12,312 bases of DNA, from assembly GCA_035940955.1 (NCBI GenBank), contig DASZEJ010000093.1, forward strand, positions 1 to 12,312, written 5' to 3'. The notes beneath the pieces were generated by a model, which was not told the origin of the DNA, ran no database searches, and saw only the letters and a list, made by a program, of their open reading frames with translations. This document shows, piece by piece, positions 1 through 6,778 of this stretch. The translations under genes and the position numbers were made by a program. Every line of letters begins with the position of its first letter. Positions within the stretch are counted from its first letter, which is position 1. Origin of the DNA: CADCVT01 sp035940955 (GTDB lineage: Bacteria > Actinomycetota > Thermoleophilia > Solirubrobacterales > Solirubrobacteraceae).

Positions 1-393
1 GGCCAGCACGTTGACCGTCAGCGACAGCAGGGCGAACGAGGCCGCGGACAGCGCCAGCCCGAAGAGCAGGGCCGCGCGCGGCGAGACCCGGCCCGACGGC
101 ACCGGCCGCGAGGCCGTCCGCGCCATCTGCGCGTCGATGTCGCGGTCCCAGTAGTGGTTGACCGCCCCGGCGCCGCCCGCGGACAGGTAGCCGCCCAGGC
201 AGGTCAGGGCCACGAGCCCCGGCGACGGGTCGCCGGCGACGTACATCGTCGTGACCGTGGTCAGCAGCAGCAGCGACTGGACGCGCGGCTTGGTGAGCGC
301 GACGTAGTCGCGGACGGCCGTGGCCGCGCGCCCGCGCGCCGACAGGGCAGCGGCGGCGCGCGCCGCGGCGACCGCTTCGCTACGCGACGACAC
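1..393 (-). CDS. ctaB: Protoheme IX farnesyltransferase (haem O synthase), N-terminal part
   Basis: UbiA-family membrane prenyltransferase that adds a farnesyl group to haem B to make haem O, the precursor of haem A for the oxidase encoded upstream. The first 131 codons are visible; the gene runs off the left edge. After an Ala/Arg-rich leader the family motif RDYVALTKPRV appears at residues 29-39, then a hydrophobic helix. The Asp-rich prenyl-diphosphate site NHYWDRDIDAQMARTASRP follows. The start chosen is GTG at 393-391: it is the only good start upstream of the first helix, and GGAG lies four bases before it (398-401). This makes the gene overlap the end of ctaD by 14 bases, so translation is probably coupled. 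Placement directly after ctaC-ctaD is a common arrangement and supports the call. The family is near certain; the exact start is likely but unproven. Confidence 0.93.
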   Translation of the reverse strand, partial: MSSRSEAVAAARAAAALSARGRAATAVRDYVALTKPRVQSLLLLTTVTTMYVAGDPSPGLVALTCLGGYLSAGGAGAVNHYWDRDIDAQMARTASRPVPSGRVSPRAALLFGLALSAASFALLSLTVNVLA

Positions 394-2101
394 TGTGCTC
401 CGGCGCGGCCTCGGCCGGCTGGTGCACGGCGGGCGTGCCGCGCTCGACCTGGCGCCGGATGTCCTTCATCGGCTCGACGGACCGGATGCGCGGGATCGCG
501 TCGAAGTTGTTGACCGGCGGCGGCGACGTCGTGAACCACTCGAGCGTGTTGCCCTTCCACGGGTCCGGGCCGGCCGGCGTGCCGCCCTTCACCGAGCGCA
601 CGACGTTGATCACCGTCAGCAGGATCCCCAGGCCGAACACGAACGCGCCGACCGTCGAGATGAGGTTGTAGAGCCCGAGGTTCCCGATGTCCTGGTACTC
701 GTAGATCCGCCGCGGCATCCCCTCGAGGCCGATCGTGTGCTGGATCGCGAACGTCAGGTTGAACCCGACGAACATGATCGCGCAGGACCACTTGCCCAGC
801 CCCTCGCTCAGCATCCGCCCGGTGATCTTCGGGAACCAGTAGTAGATCCCGGCGAAGATCGAGAAGATCGCGCCGCCCACGAGCGTGTAGTGGAAGTGCG
901 CGATGACGAAGTACGTGTCGTGCAGCTGCCAGTCGACCGGGAAGATCGCGAGGATCACGCCGGTCACGCCGCCGGCCACGAACACGGCGATGAACGCGCA
1001 CGCGAACAGCAGCGGCGTCCGGTACTCGACGGTCCCGCGCCACAGCGTCGCGACCCAGTTGAAGACCTTGACCCCCGTCGGGATCGCGATCAGGAACGAC
1101 GAGAGCATGAAGAAGACGAGCACGATCGCCGGCTGGGGCACCGTGAACATGTGGTGCGCCCAGACGATCAGCGACAGGAACGCGATCACCGCCGTCGCCG
1201 CCGCGACCGCCTTGTAGCCGAAGATCGGCTTGCGCGAGAAGACCGGCAGGACCTCCGAGATGATCCCGAAGCCGGGCAGGATCATGATGTAGACCTCGGG
1301 GTGCCCGAAGAACCAGAACAGGTGCTGGTAGAGCAGCGGGTCGCCGCCCTGGTTGGGGTCGAAGAAGTTCGTCCCGAAGTGCCGGTCGGTCAGCAGCATC
1401 GTCACCGCCGCCGCGACCACCGGCAGCGCCAGGATCAGCAGCACCGAGTAGACGAGCAGCGTCCACACGAAGAGCGGCAGGCGTCCCCAGCCCATGCCGG
1501 GCGCGCGCATGTTGGCGATCGTCGCGTAGAAGTTGACGGCGCCCAGCAGCGAGCTGAGGCCGGTGAGGTGGATCAGGAAGATCCACGAGTCCACGCCGCC
1601 GGTCTCGGAGAAGAACTCGCCCGACAGCGGCGGGTACATCGTCCACCCGGCCTCGGGCGGCGAGAAGAACATCGACCCGTAGAACACGACGCCGCCGGCC
1701 AGCAGCAGCCAGTACGACAGCGCGTTGAGCTTCGGGAACGCCATGTCCCGCGCGCCGATCATCAGCGGGAGGAAGTAGTTGCCGAAGCCCGCGAAGATCG
1801 GCACGACGAACAGGAAGACCATCGTCGTCCCGTGCATCGTGAACAGCGCGTTGTACGTCTGGGGCGACAGCAGCGTGTTCTCGGGCGTGCCGAGCTGCAG
1901 CCGGATGAGCAGCGCCTCGACGCCGCCCATCAGGAAGAACACGAACGTCGTGACCAGGTACATGATCCCGATCCGCTTGTGATCGGTGGTCATGACCCAC
2001 GCGCGCCAGCCGCGCGGCTCGGGCTCGACCTCGTGGGCGAGCACCTGCGGGACGGCCGGAAGCTCGGTCCGGGTGGTGGTCGGGGCGGCGGCGGCTTGCA
2101 T
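380..2101 (-). CDS. ctaD: Cytochrome c oxidase subunit I (aa3-type, A family)
   Basis: Catalytic subunit of the haem-copper terminal oxidase in the cytoplasmic membrane; reduces O2 to water and pumps protons. 573 residues with about 12 hydrophobic helices. Visible ligands: H90 (TMHGTT) and H404 for the low-spin haem, H402 for haem a3 (AHFHY), and H267, H316 and H317 for CuB (GHPEVY, AHHMF). Y271, four residues after H267, is the cross-linked Tyr, and E269 of the HPEVY motif marks the A1-type D-channel. K345 in IPTGVKVFNW is the K-channel lysine. The ATG at 2101-2099 has AGGTAGGAA at 2113-2121, about 11 bases upstream. An in-frame ATG at residue 37 (MTTDHKRIG) is an alternative giving a protein without the Pro-rich N-terminal tail. 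The gap to ctaC is 14 bases; ctaB overlaps the 3' end. No key residue is missing. An Ala/Pro/Glu-rich tail of about 20 residues follows the last conserved block. Confidence 0.98.
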   Translation of the reverse strand: MQAAAAPTTTRTELPAVPQVLAHEVEPEPRGWRAWVMTTDHKRIGIMYLVTTFVFFLMGGVEALLIRLQLGTPENTLLSPQTYNALFTMHGTTMVFLFVVPIFAGFGNYFLPLMIGARDMAFPKLNALSYWLLLAGGVVFYGSMFFSPPEAGWTMYPPLSGEFFSETGGVDSWIFLIHLTGLSSLLGAVNFYATIANMRAPGMGWGRLPLFVWTLLVYSVLLILALPVVAAAVTMLLTDRHFGTNFFDPNQGGDPLLYQHLFWFFGHPEVYIMILPGFGIISEVLPVFSRKPIFGYKAVAAATAVIAFLSLIVWAHHMFTVPQPAIVLVFFMLSSFLIAIPTGVKVFNWVATLWRGTVEYRTPLLFACAFIAVFVAGGVTGVILAIFPVDWQLHDTYFVIAHFHYTLVGGAIFSIFAGIYYWFPKITGRMLSEGLGKWSCAIMFVGFNLTFAIQHTIGLEGMPRRIYEYQDIGNLGLYNLISTVGAFVFGLGILLTVINVVRSVKGGTPAGPDPWKGNTLEWFTTSPPPVNNFDAIPRIRSVEPMKDIRRQVERGTPAVHQPAEAAPEHSVVA

Positions 2102-2115
2102 CGGGGTTCGGGTTC

Positions 2116-3018
2116 CTACCTGCTCTCCTCGGCCTCGATGCGCTTGCGCTGGCGCGCGGCCTCGTCGTTGGACTCCTTGATCTCGCGCTTGCGCTGCTCG
2201 ATGAACGCCTCGTACTCCTCGGGCGTGACGGCGCGCACGTGCGCCAGCATGTTGGCGTGGTTGCGCCCGCACAGCTCGGCGCACTGGCCGCGGAAGGTGC
2301 GGCCCGCGTGCTTGCCCGGGATCTTGAACCAGGTCCAGTTCGTGTGGCCCGGGACGGCGTCCATCTTGCCGCCGAGCTCCGGGATCCACCAGGAGTGGAC
2401 GACGTCCTGCGCCTTGATCTCCAGCGTCACGGTCGTGTCGACGGGCACGACCATCTCCTCGTAGGAGAAGGCGTTGTTGAGCAGGTTGTCGTCGTCGTCC
2501 GCGTAGGTGAAGCGCCAGACGTACTGCAGGCCGTTGACCTGGATGCGCAGCGACCGGCCGCTCGGGGGCACCGCCTCCGTGTCGGGCGTGCCGGTGGGCT
2601 GGCCGACCCGCTGGAGCTGGACGCCGGTGCGGTCTGACTCGGGCGCGTTGCGGATGTCGTCGAGCATGACGAACGTGACGACCGCCAGCACGACGAGAAC
2701 GAGCGCCGCGCCGACCGTCCACCCGATCTCCAGCCGCGTGTTGCCGCGGATCTGGGCCGGCACCGCACCGCGGCGGGCGCGGAACTTGACCATCGAGTAC
2801 AGCAGCGCCGCCCAGACGCCGGCGAGGATGACCATCGCCATCGCGAAGACGACCTTGTAGAGCGTGTCGATGGCGTCCGCGTTGTCCGATCCGCCGTTCT
2901 CCGGCGTGAGGAAGTCGGCGAACGCGGCCTGCGGCAGCAGCAGGGCGACGGCGAACGCCGGCGCGAGGGCGACCAGGATCCGAGCAGGCGTTCGCAAGGC
3001 GGCGAGGATGATAGTCAC
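2116..3018 (-). CDS. ctaC: Cytochrome c oxidase subunit II (CuA subunit)
   Basis: Membrane-anchored subunit that takes electrons from cytochrome c through the binuclear CuA centre and passes them to subunit I. 300 residues. Residues 1-34 look like a signal peptide ending AFA, without a lipobox cysteine. Two transmembrane helices lie at about 55-78 and 98-119, then the outward-facing cupredoxin domain. CuA ligands are all visible: H208 (VVHSWW), C246, E248, C250, H254 and M257 in GQCAELCGRNHANM. The aromatic patch YVWRFTY is at 166-172. The C-terminal ~35 residues are a charged, helix-prone Glu/Arg/Lys tail. No fused cytochrome c domain (no CxxCH). The start is GTG at 3018-3016, overlapping the TGA of the crotonase gene as GTGA, so translation is probably coupled. 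ctaD follows after 14 bases. Confidence 0.97.
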   Translation of the reverse strand: MTIILAALRTPARILVALAPAFAVALLLPQAAFADFLTPENGGSDNADAIDTLYKVVFAMAMVILAGVWAALLYSMVKFRARRGAVPAQIRGNTRLEIGWTVGAALVLVVLAVVTFVMLDDIRNAPESDRTGVQLQRVGQPTGTPDTEAVPPSGRSLRIQVNGLQYVWRFTYADDDDNLLNNAFSYEEMVVPVDTTVTLEIKAQDVVHSWWIPELGGKMDAVPGHTNWTWFKIPGKHAGRTFRGQCAELCGRNHANMLAHVRAVTPEEYEAFIEQRKREIKESNDEAARQRKRIEAEESR

Positions 3019-3827
3019 CGGCCCCCGAACCGGGCCGGCCGCTTCTCGACGAACGCGGTGACCCCCTCGATGAAGTCATCCGAGCGCGCCATCTCCTGCT
3101 GGATCTGCGCCTCGAAGGCCAGCTGGTCGTGCATCCCGGCGTACGCCCAGCGGTTGAGCTGGCGCTTGCTGCCGGCGTAGGAGGCCGTCGGGCCGGCGGC
3201 CAGGCGGTCGATCAGCTCGTCCGCGGCGCCCGCCAGCTCGCCGTCCGGGTGGACCCGGTTGACGAGCCCCCAGTCGAGCGCCTGGCGCGCCGGCACGCGC
3301 TCGCCGAGCATCGCCATCTCGATCGCGCGCGTGAAGCCGATGCGCGCGGGGAGGAAGACGCTCGACCCGCCGTCGGGGACGAGGCCGATGTTCACGAAGG
3401 CGAGCAGGAAGTAGGCCGACTCGGCGGCCAGGATCAGGTCCGCGCACAGCGCGAGCGAGCAGCCGATGCCCACCGCCGGGCCGTGGACGGCCGCCACGAC
3501 CGGCTTGGGCATCTGGCGGATGCCGGCGATGATCGGGTGGTAGCGCTCGGTCAGCGTCGTGTGGACGTCGGGCTTGCCGTCCGGCCCCGGCTCGAAGCCG
3601 GCCTTCAGGTCGGCGCCGGACGAGAAGCCGCGCCCGGCGCCCGCGATCAGCACCGCGCGCACGTCCGGGTCGCCGCCCACACGCTTGATCGCTTCCAGCA
3701 GGTCGACCCCGAACTGCCGGTTCCAGGCGTTCAGCGCCTCGGGCCGGTTCAGCTCCAGCCGGGCCGCCCCGCCGCGGCGCTGGAGGGTGACGGTCTCGTA
3801 CGCGTGCTCGGTCTCCCAGTCGCTCAT
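3015..3827 (-). CDS. Crotonase-superfamily enzyme, PaaG-like enoyl-CoA isomerase
   Basis: Cytoplasmic acyl-CoA enzyme of the enoyl-CoA hydratase/isomerase fold, 270 residues, the usual size. The oxyanion-hole segments are present (FSSGADLK at 68-75, HGPAVGIGCSLAL at 115-127). Both glutamates of a true hydratase are absent: the GCEL glutamate is S124 and the QPE glutamate is F144. Instead the segment FVNIGLVPDGG carries D152, where PaaG-type isomerases (epoxyphenylacetyl-CoA isomerase, and related double-bond isomerases) have their catalytic Asp. Isomerase is therefore favoured over hydratase; the substrate is unknown. Start ATG at 3827-3825 has GGAAGGA at 3836-3842, eight bases upstream. The stop overlaps the ctaC start by four bases, so this gene appears to head the oxidase operon. 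It diverges from the amidotransferase gene with only 15 bases between start codons. Family certain; PaaG-like specificity moderate. Confidence 0.92.
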   Translation of the reverse strand: MSDWETEHAYETVTLQRRGGAARLELNRPEALNAWNRQFGVDLLEAIKRVGGDPDVRAVLIAGAGRGFSSGADLKAGFEPGPDGKPDVHTTLTERYHPIIAGIRQMPKPVVAAVHGPAVGIGCSLALCADLILAAESAYFLLAFVNIGLVPDGGSSVFLPARIGFTRAIEMAMLGERVPARQALDWGLVNRVHPDGELAGAADELIDRLAAGPTASYAGSKRQLNRWAYAGMHDQLAFEAQIQQEMARSDDFIEGVTAFVEKRPARFGGR

Positions 3828-3830
3828 GCC

Positions 3831-3836
3831 TACGAT
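3831..3836 (+). promoter_or_regulatory. -10-like element, likely leaderless start
   Basis: TACGAT (TAnnnT) followed by six bases and the ATG at 3843. That spacing would put transcription start at or next to the A of the start codon. No Shine-Dalgarno is present on this strand and no convincing -35 is seen. The inference rests on spacing and on the same pattern at four other starts in the window. Confidence 0.6.
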
Positions 3837-3842
3837 CCTTCC
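3836..3842 (-). promoter_or_regulatory. Shine-Dalgarno site of the PaaG-like gene
   Basis: GGAAGGA on the minus strand, eight bases before the ATG at 3827. It fixes that start and implies a transcript with a 5' leader, so the promoter must lie at or beyond 3843, inside the divergent gene's coding sequence. On the plus strand the same bases form the spacer between the -10-like element and the ATG of the divergent gene. Confidence 0.75.
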
Positions 3843-4559
3843 ATGCGGCGTCCGATCATCGGCATCTGCACGTATCTCGACGAGATCCAGTGGGGCGTCT
3901 GGCGCGACCGCGCGGCGCTCGTCCCCGCCGGCTACGTCGCGGCGGTCCAGCGCGCCGGCGGGGTCGCCGTCCTGCTCCCGCCGGACCGCGAGGCGACGGA
4001 GGACCCCGACCCGGTGCTCGACCTGCTCGACGGGCTGATCCTCGCGGGCGGCGTCGACGTCGCGCCCGACCTGTACGGGGCGAACGCGCACCCGGCGACC
4101 GACGTGCCGAACGAGGAGCGCGACGCGTTCGAGCTGGCGCTCGCCCGCCGCGCGCTCGAGCGCGACGTGCCGCTGCTGGGGATCTGCCGCGGCATGCAGG
4201 TCATGAACGTGGCGGCCGGCGGCACGCTGCACCAGCACCTCCCCGAGGTGGTCGGCCACGACGGGCACCGGCCGACCCCGGGGGCGTTCCACGACCACGA
4301 CGTGCGGCTGCAGGAGGGCTCGCTCGCCGCGCGCGCGGCCGGCGAGGTCGTCCACGCCGCGAAGTCCCACCACCATCAGGGGCTCGAGGCGGTCGGCGAG
4401 GGGTTCGTGGTCACCGGCTGGTCGGCCGTCGACGACGTCCCGGAGGCGATCGAACGGCCCGAGCGGCGTTTCGCGCTCGGCGTGCAGTGGCATCCGGAGG
4501 CCGACGAGACCAGCCGGCTGATCGCCGCGCTGGTCGAGGAGGCCCGAAACGGCGTCTAG
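3843..4559 (+). CDS. Peptidase C26 / gamma-glutamyl-GABA hydrolase-like class I amidotransferase
   Basis: Cytoplasmic hydrolase with the class I glutamine-amidotransferase fold; relatives (PuuD family) cleave gamma-glutamyl bonds such as in gamma-glutamyl-GABA during polyamine catabolism. 238 residues, normal for the family. The triad is visible: nucleophile C115 in LGICRGMQVMN (nucleophile elbow), H217 and E219 in GVQWHPE. Other family blocks are PIIGICTY at 4-11, LILAGGVDVAPDLYG at 65-79 and KSHHHQG at 174-180, next to the active site. No synthetase or amide-accepting domain is attached, which favours a stand-alone hydrolase. No other polyamine or GABA gene is nearby, so the substrate is open. 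It is first in a plus-strand run with the YbhN-like gene nine bases downstream. The start was chosen because PIIGICTY is the usual N-terminus and TACGAT precedes it by six bases. Confidence 0.9.
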   Translation: MRRPIIGICTYLDEIQWGVWRDRAALVPAGYVAAVQRAGGVAVLLPPDREATEDPDPVLDLLDGLILAGGVDVAPDLYGANAHPATDVPNEERDAFELALARRALERDVPLLGICRGMQVMNVAAGGTLHQHLPEVVGHDGHRPTPGAFHDHDVRLQEGSLAARAAGEVVHAAKSHHHQGLEAVGEGFVVTGWSAVDDVPEAIERPERRFALGVQWHPEADETSRLIAALVEEARNGV

Positions 4560-4562
4560 TCT
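4557..4562 (+). promoter_or_regulatory. -10-like element overlapping a stop codon
   Basis: TAGTCT (TAnnnT) whose first three bases are the TAG stop of the amidotransferase gene. Six bases then lead to the GTG at 4569, the same geometry as at 3831-3836. No Shine-Dalgarno precedes the GTG, which fits a leaderless transcript of the YbhN-like gene in addition to any read-through from upstream. TAG is a common stop, so this one alone could be chance. Confidence 0.45.
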
Positions 4563-4568
4563 TCACCC

Positions 4569-5705
4569 GTGACCTCGGAGCCGCGCACTCCGGATCTCGA
4601 AGAGCAGGAAGGAGACGCTCACGACGAGGAGATGCCGCGGCTGCGGCTCACGCGGCGCAACCTGCTGCTGGGCCTGGTCTTCGTCGTCGCGACGGTCGCG
4701 TTCCTCTACTACGGCCTGCCGCAGCTCGCCGACCTCGACAACACCTGGAAGCGCCTGCGCGCCGGCGACGTCTGGTGGCTGCTCGGGGCGCTGATCTTCA
4801 CGTTCTGCTCGTTCGGCGGCTACGTGGCGCTGTTCCAGGGCGTCTACGTGCGGCGCGCGTCGCGGATCGACCTGCGGGCGAGCTACCAGATCACGATGGC
4901 GTCGCTGGCCGCGACGCGGGTCTTCGCGGCGGGGGGCGCCGGCGGGATCGCGCTGACGGCGTGGGCGCTGCGGCGGTCGGGGATGAGCCGCCGGGAGGTC
5001 GCCGACTCGACGGTGGCCTTCCTCGTCCTGACGTACGTCGTCTACATGCTCGCGCTGATCGTGTGCGGGTTCGGGCTGCGGTGGGACGTGCTCGCCGGGC
5101 CGGCGCCGTGGGCGCTGACCATGCTGCCGGCGCTGCTGGGCATCGTGGCGATCGCCGTGTTCCTGCTGATGGCGCTGGTGCCGACCGACGTGGAGCGGCG
5201 GCTGCGCGACTGGGCCTGCGACCACGACCGCCCGCGGCTGGCGCGGATCGCGCAGCGGCTGGCGACCGTCCCGGCGGCGACCTCGGCGGGCGTGCGCGAG
5301 GCGATCGGCCACCTGCGCTCGAGGGACCCGGCGCTCGTCGGGTCGCTGGCCTTCTGGGGCTTCAACATCGCCGTGCTGTGGGCGTCGTTCCACGCGTTCG
5401 GCGACCCGCCGCCGTGGGGCGTGCTGATCATGGGCTACTTCGTCGGGATGCTCGGCAACCTGCTGCCGCTGCCGGGCGGCGTGGGCGGCGTCGACGGCGG
5501 GATGATCGGCGCGTTCGCGGCGTTCGGCGTCGACTTCGGCCTGGCGACGGTGGCGGTGCTGACGTACCGCGGGTTCGCGTTCTGGCTGCCGACGATCCCC
5601 GGCGCGATCGCGTACTTCCAGCTCCGCCGGACCGTCTCGGAGTGGCGCGAGGAGCCCGCGCGGGGGGACGTGTCCGTCCCGGCCGGTTGCTACTATACAA
5701 AATGA
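4569..5705 (+). CDS. LPG-synthase-TM / YbhN (UPF0104) family integral membrane protein
   Basis: 378-residue polytopic membrane protein of the flippase-like domain family, the membrane half of lysylphosphatidylglycerol synthases also found alone in AglD-like proteins. About eight hydrophobic segments: roughly 31-50, 69-91, 108-133, 147-170, 180-204, 256-277, 284-303 and 309-350. Family signatures are the Gly-rich RVFAAGGAGGIALTAWALRR at 117-136 and LGNLLPLPGGVGGVDGG at 295-311. The aminoacyl-transferase half of MprF is absent, so lipid or glycolipid translocation is likelier than lysyl transfer; the substrate is unknown. The N-terminal ~22 residues are acidic and cytosolic-looking. GTG at 4569 is supported by the TAGTCT element; ATG at 4632 is an alternative that would drop the acidic tail. 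The last codons double as the trxB promoter, and its TGA is one base from the trxB start. Confidence 0.9.
   Translation: MTSEPRTPDLEEQEGDAHDEEMPRLRLTRRNLLLGLVFVVATVAFLYYGLPQLADLDNTWKRLRAGDVWWLLGALIFTFCSFGGYVALFQGVYVRRASRIDLRASYQITMASLAATRVFAAGGAGGIALTAWALRRSGMSRREVADSTVAFLVLTYVVYMLALIVCGFGLRWDVLAGPAPWALTMLPALLGIVAIAVFLLMALVPTDVERRLRDWACDHDRPRLARIAQRLATVPAATSAGVREAIGHLRSRDPALVGSLAFWGFNIAVLWASFHAFGDPPPWGVLIMGYFVGMLGNLLPLPGGVGGVDGGMIGAFAAFGVDFGLATVAVLTYRGFAFWLPTIPGAIAYFQLRRTVSEWREEPARGDVSVPAGCYYTK
5691..5699 (+). promoter_or_regulatory. Extended -10 promoter of trxB inside the preceding gene
   Basis: TACTATACA in a strikingly A/T-rich patch. TACTAT (5691-5696) is directly preceded by TGC, an extended -10 (TGn). 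Overlapping TATACA (5694-5699) lies seven bases before the GTG at 5707. Either hexamer would start transcription at or within a few bases of the trxB start codon. There is no obvious -35. The patch encodes the last residues (CYYTK) of the YbhN-like protein. Confidence 0.6.
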
Positions 5706-5706
5706 A

Positions 5707-6741
5707 GTGAACGACCGAATCGAGAACGTCATCATCGTCGGGAGCGGCCCCGCGGGCTACACCGCGGCGCTCTACACGTCGCGCGCCAACCTCGAGCCGC
5801 TGGTCATCGAGGGCTTCTTCTGGGGCGGCCTGCTCCAGCAGACCACCGAGGTCGAGAACTACCCCGGCTTCAAGGACGGCATCATGGGCCCCGCGCTCAT
5901 GCAGGAGATGCGCGACCAGGCCGAGCGCTTCGGGACGAAGTTCCTCACCGACCAGGCGACCGCGGTCGAGCTGGCGGACGAGCCGGGCGGCGTGCACAAG
6001 GTCTTCGTGGGCGACGACGAGTACCGCGCCCGCACGGTCATCCTCGCCATGGGCGCCGAGCACAAGAAGCTCGAGGTCCGCGGGGAGGAGGAGCTGTCGG
6101 GGCGCGGGGTGTCCTACTGCGCGACCTGCGACGCGGCGTTCTTCAAGGACAAGGCGACGATCGTCGTCGGCGGCGGCGACAGCGCGATGGAGGAGGCCAT
6201 CTTCCTCGCGAAGTTCGCCGAGAAGGTGACGGTCGTGCACCGGCGCGACGAGTTCCGCGCCTCGAAGATCATGCTCGACCGCGCCCGGGCGGTTCCCAAC
6301 CTCGAGTTCAAGACGCCGTACCTCGTCGAGGAGTTCCATCCCGGCGACCACGGCGGGCTGGGCCACGCGGTGCTGCGCAACGCCGAGGACGGCTCGACCG
6401 AGGAGCTGCCGATGGACGGCGCGTTCATCGCGATCGGCCACGAGCCGCAGTCGTCGATCGTCCGCGGCCAGGTCGACGTCGACGACGAGGGCTACGTCAT
6501 CGTGCGGGGCCGCTCGACGCGGACGAACCGGCCGGGCGTCTTCGCGGCCGGCGACCTCGTCGACCACACGTACCGCCAGGCGGTCACGGCCGCCGGCTCC
6601 GGGTGCCAGGCGGCGCTGGACGCGGAGTGGTACCTGCGCGACACGCCCGAGGTCCCGACGCCGGAGGGCATGCCGGCGGGCGACCTGGCCGAGGCGCAGT
6701 GGGCGCCGGTCGAGCCGGCGCAGTCGCCGGTCAGCGAGTAG
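5707..6741 (+). CDS. trxB: Thioredoxin reductase (NADPH)
   Basis: Cytoplasmic flavoenzyme that reduces oxidised thioredoxin with NADPH. 344 residues. FAD-binding GSGPAG is at 12-17; the redox-active CATCD puts the two cysteines at C138 and C141. The NADPH fold has GGGDSAMEEA at 155-164 and the phosphate-binding HRRDEFRAS at 178-186. The C-terminal FAD block is VFAAGDLVDHTYRQAVTAAGSG at 278-299 (split here only by numbering). The Arg pair in HRR indicates NADPH rather than ferredoxin dependence. A tail of about 30 residues beyond the usual C-terminus is Pro/Glu/Ala-rich. GTG at 5707 is the only start that keeps the full nucleotide-binding strand. No thioredoxin gene is visible nearby. It is last in the plus-strand run and converges on the WS/DGAT-like gene. 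Confidence 0.97.
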   Translation: MNDRIENVIIVGSGPAGYTAALYTSRANLEPLVIEGFFWGGLLQQTTEVENYPGFKDGIMGPALMQEMRDQAERFGTKFLTDQATAVELADEPGGVHKVFVGDDEYRARTVILAMGAEHKKLEVRGEEELSGRGVSYCATCDAAFFKDKATIVVGGGDSAMEEAIFLAKFAEKVTVVHRRDEFRASKIMLDRARAVPNLEFKTPYLVEEFHPGDHGGLGHAVLRNAEDGSTEELPMDGAFIAIGHEPQSSIVRGQVDVDDEGYVIVRGRSTRTNRPGVFAAGDLVDHTYRQAVTAAGSGCQAALDAEWYLRDTPEVPTPEGMPAGDLAEAQWAPVEPAQSPVSE

Positions 6742-6749
6742 CGATCCCC

Positions 6750-6770
6750 CTCGACCGGGCTCCGGGCGAG
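6750..6770. terminator. Possible hairpin between convergent genes
   Basis: In the 37-base gap between the trxB stop and the stop of the minus-strand WS/DGAT-like gene. CTCG pairs with CGAG, and inside it CCGG pairs with CCGG around a three-base loop, with one A-G mismatch between the two stem blocks. There is no U tract on either strand, so it is a weak candidate for a shared, bidirectional terminator. Hairpins are frequent by chance in DNA this GC-rich. Confidence 0.3.
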
Positions 6771-6778
6771 ACGGACCG

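Noticed and set aside
320..2464. A 714-codon plus-strand open frame opposite ctaC-ctaD
   Set aside because: Composition is extremely Arg/Asp/His/Glu-rich with no motif, and the opposite strand encodes unmistakable oxidase subunits.
2102..3079. Possible fusion of ctaC and ctaD, since the ctaD frame stays open far upstream to 3079
   Set aside because: The upstream part is out of frame with the real subunit II and reads as non-sense Arg-rich sequence. The ATG at 2101 with an upstream AGGTAGGAA site is the true start.
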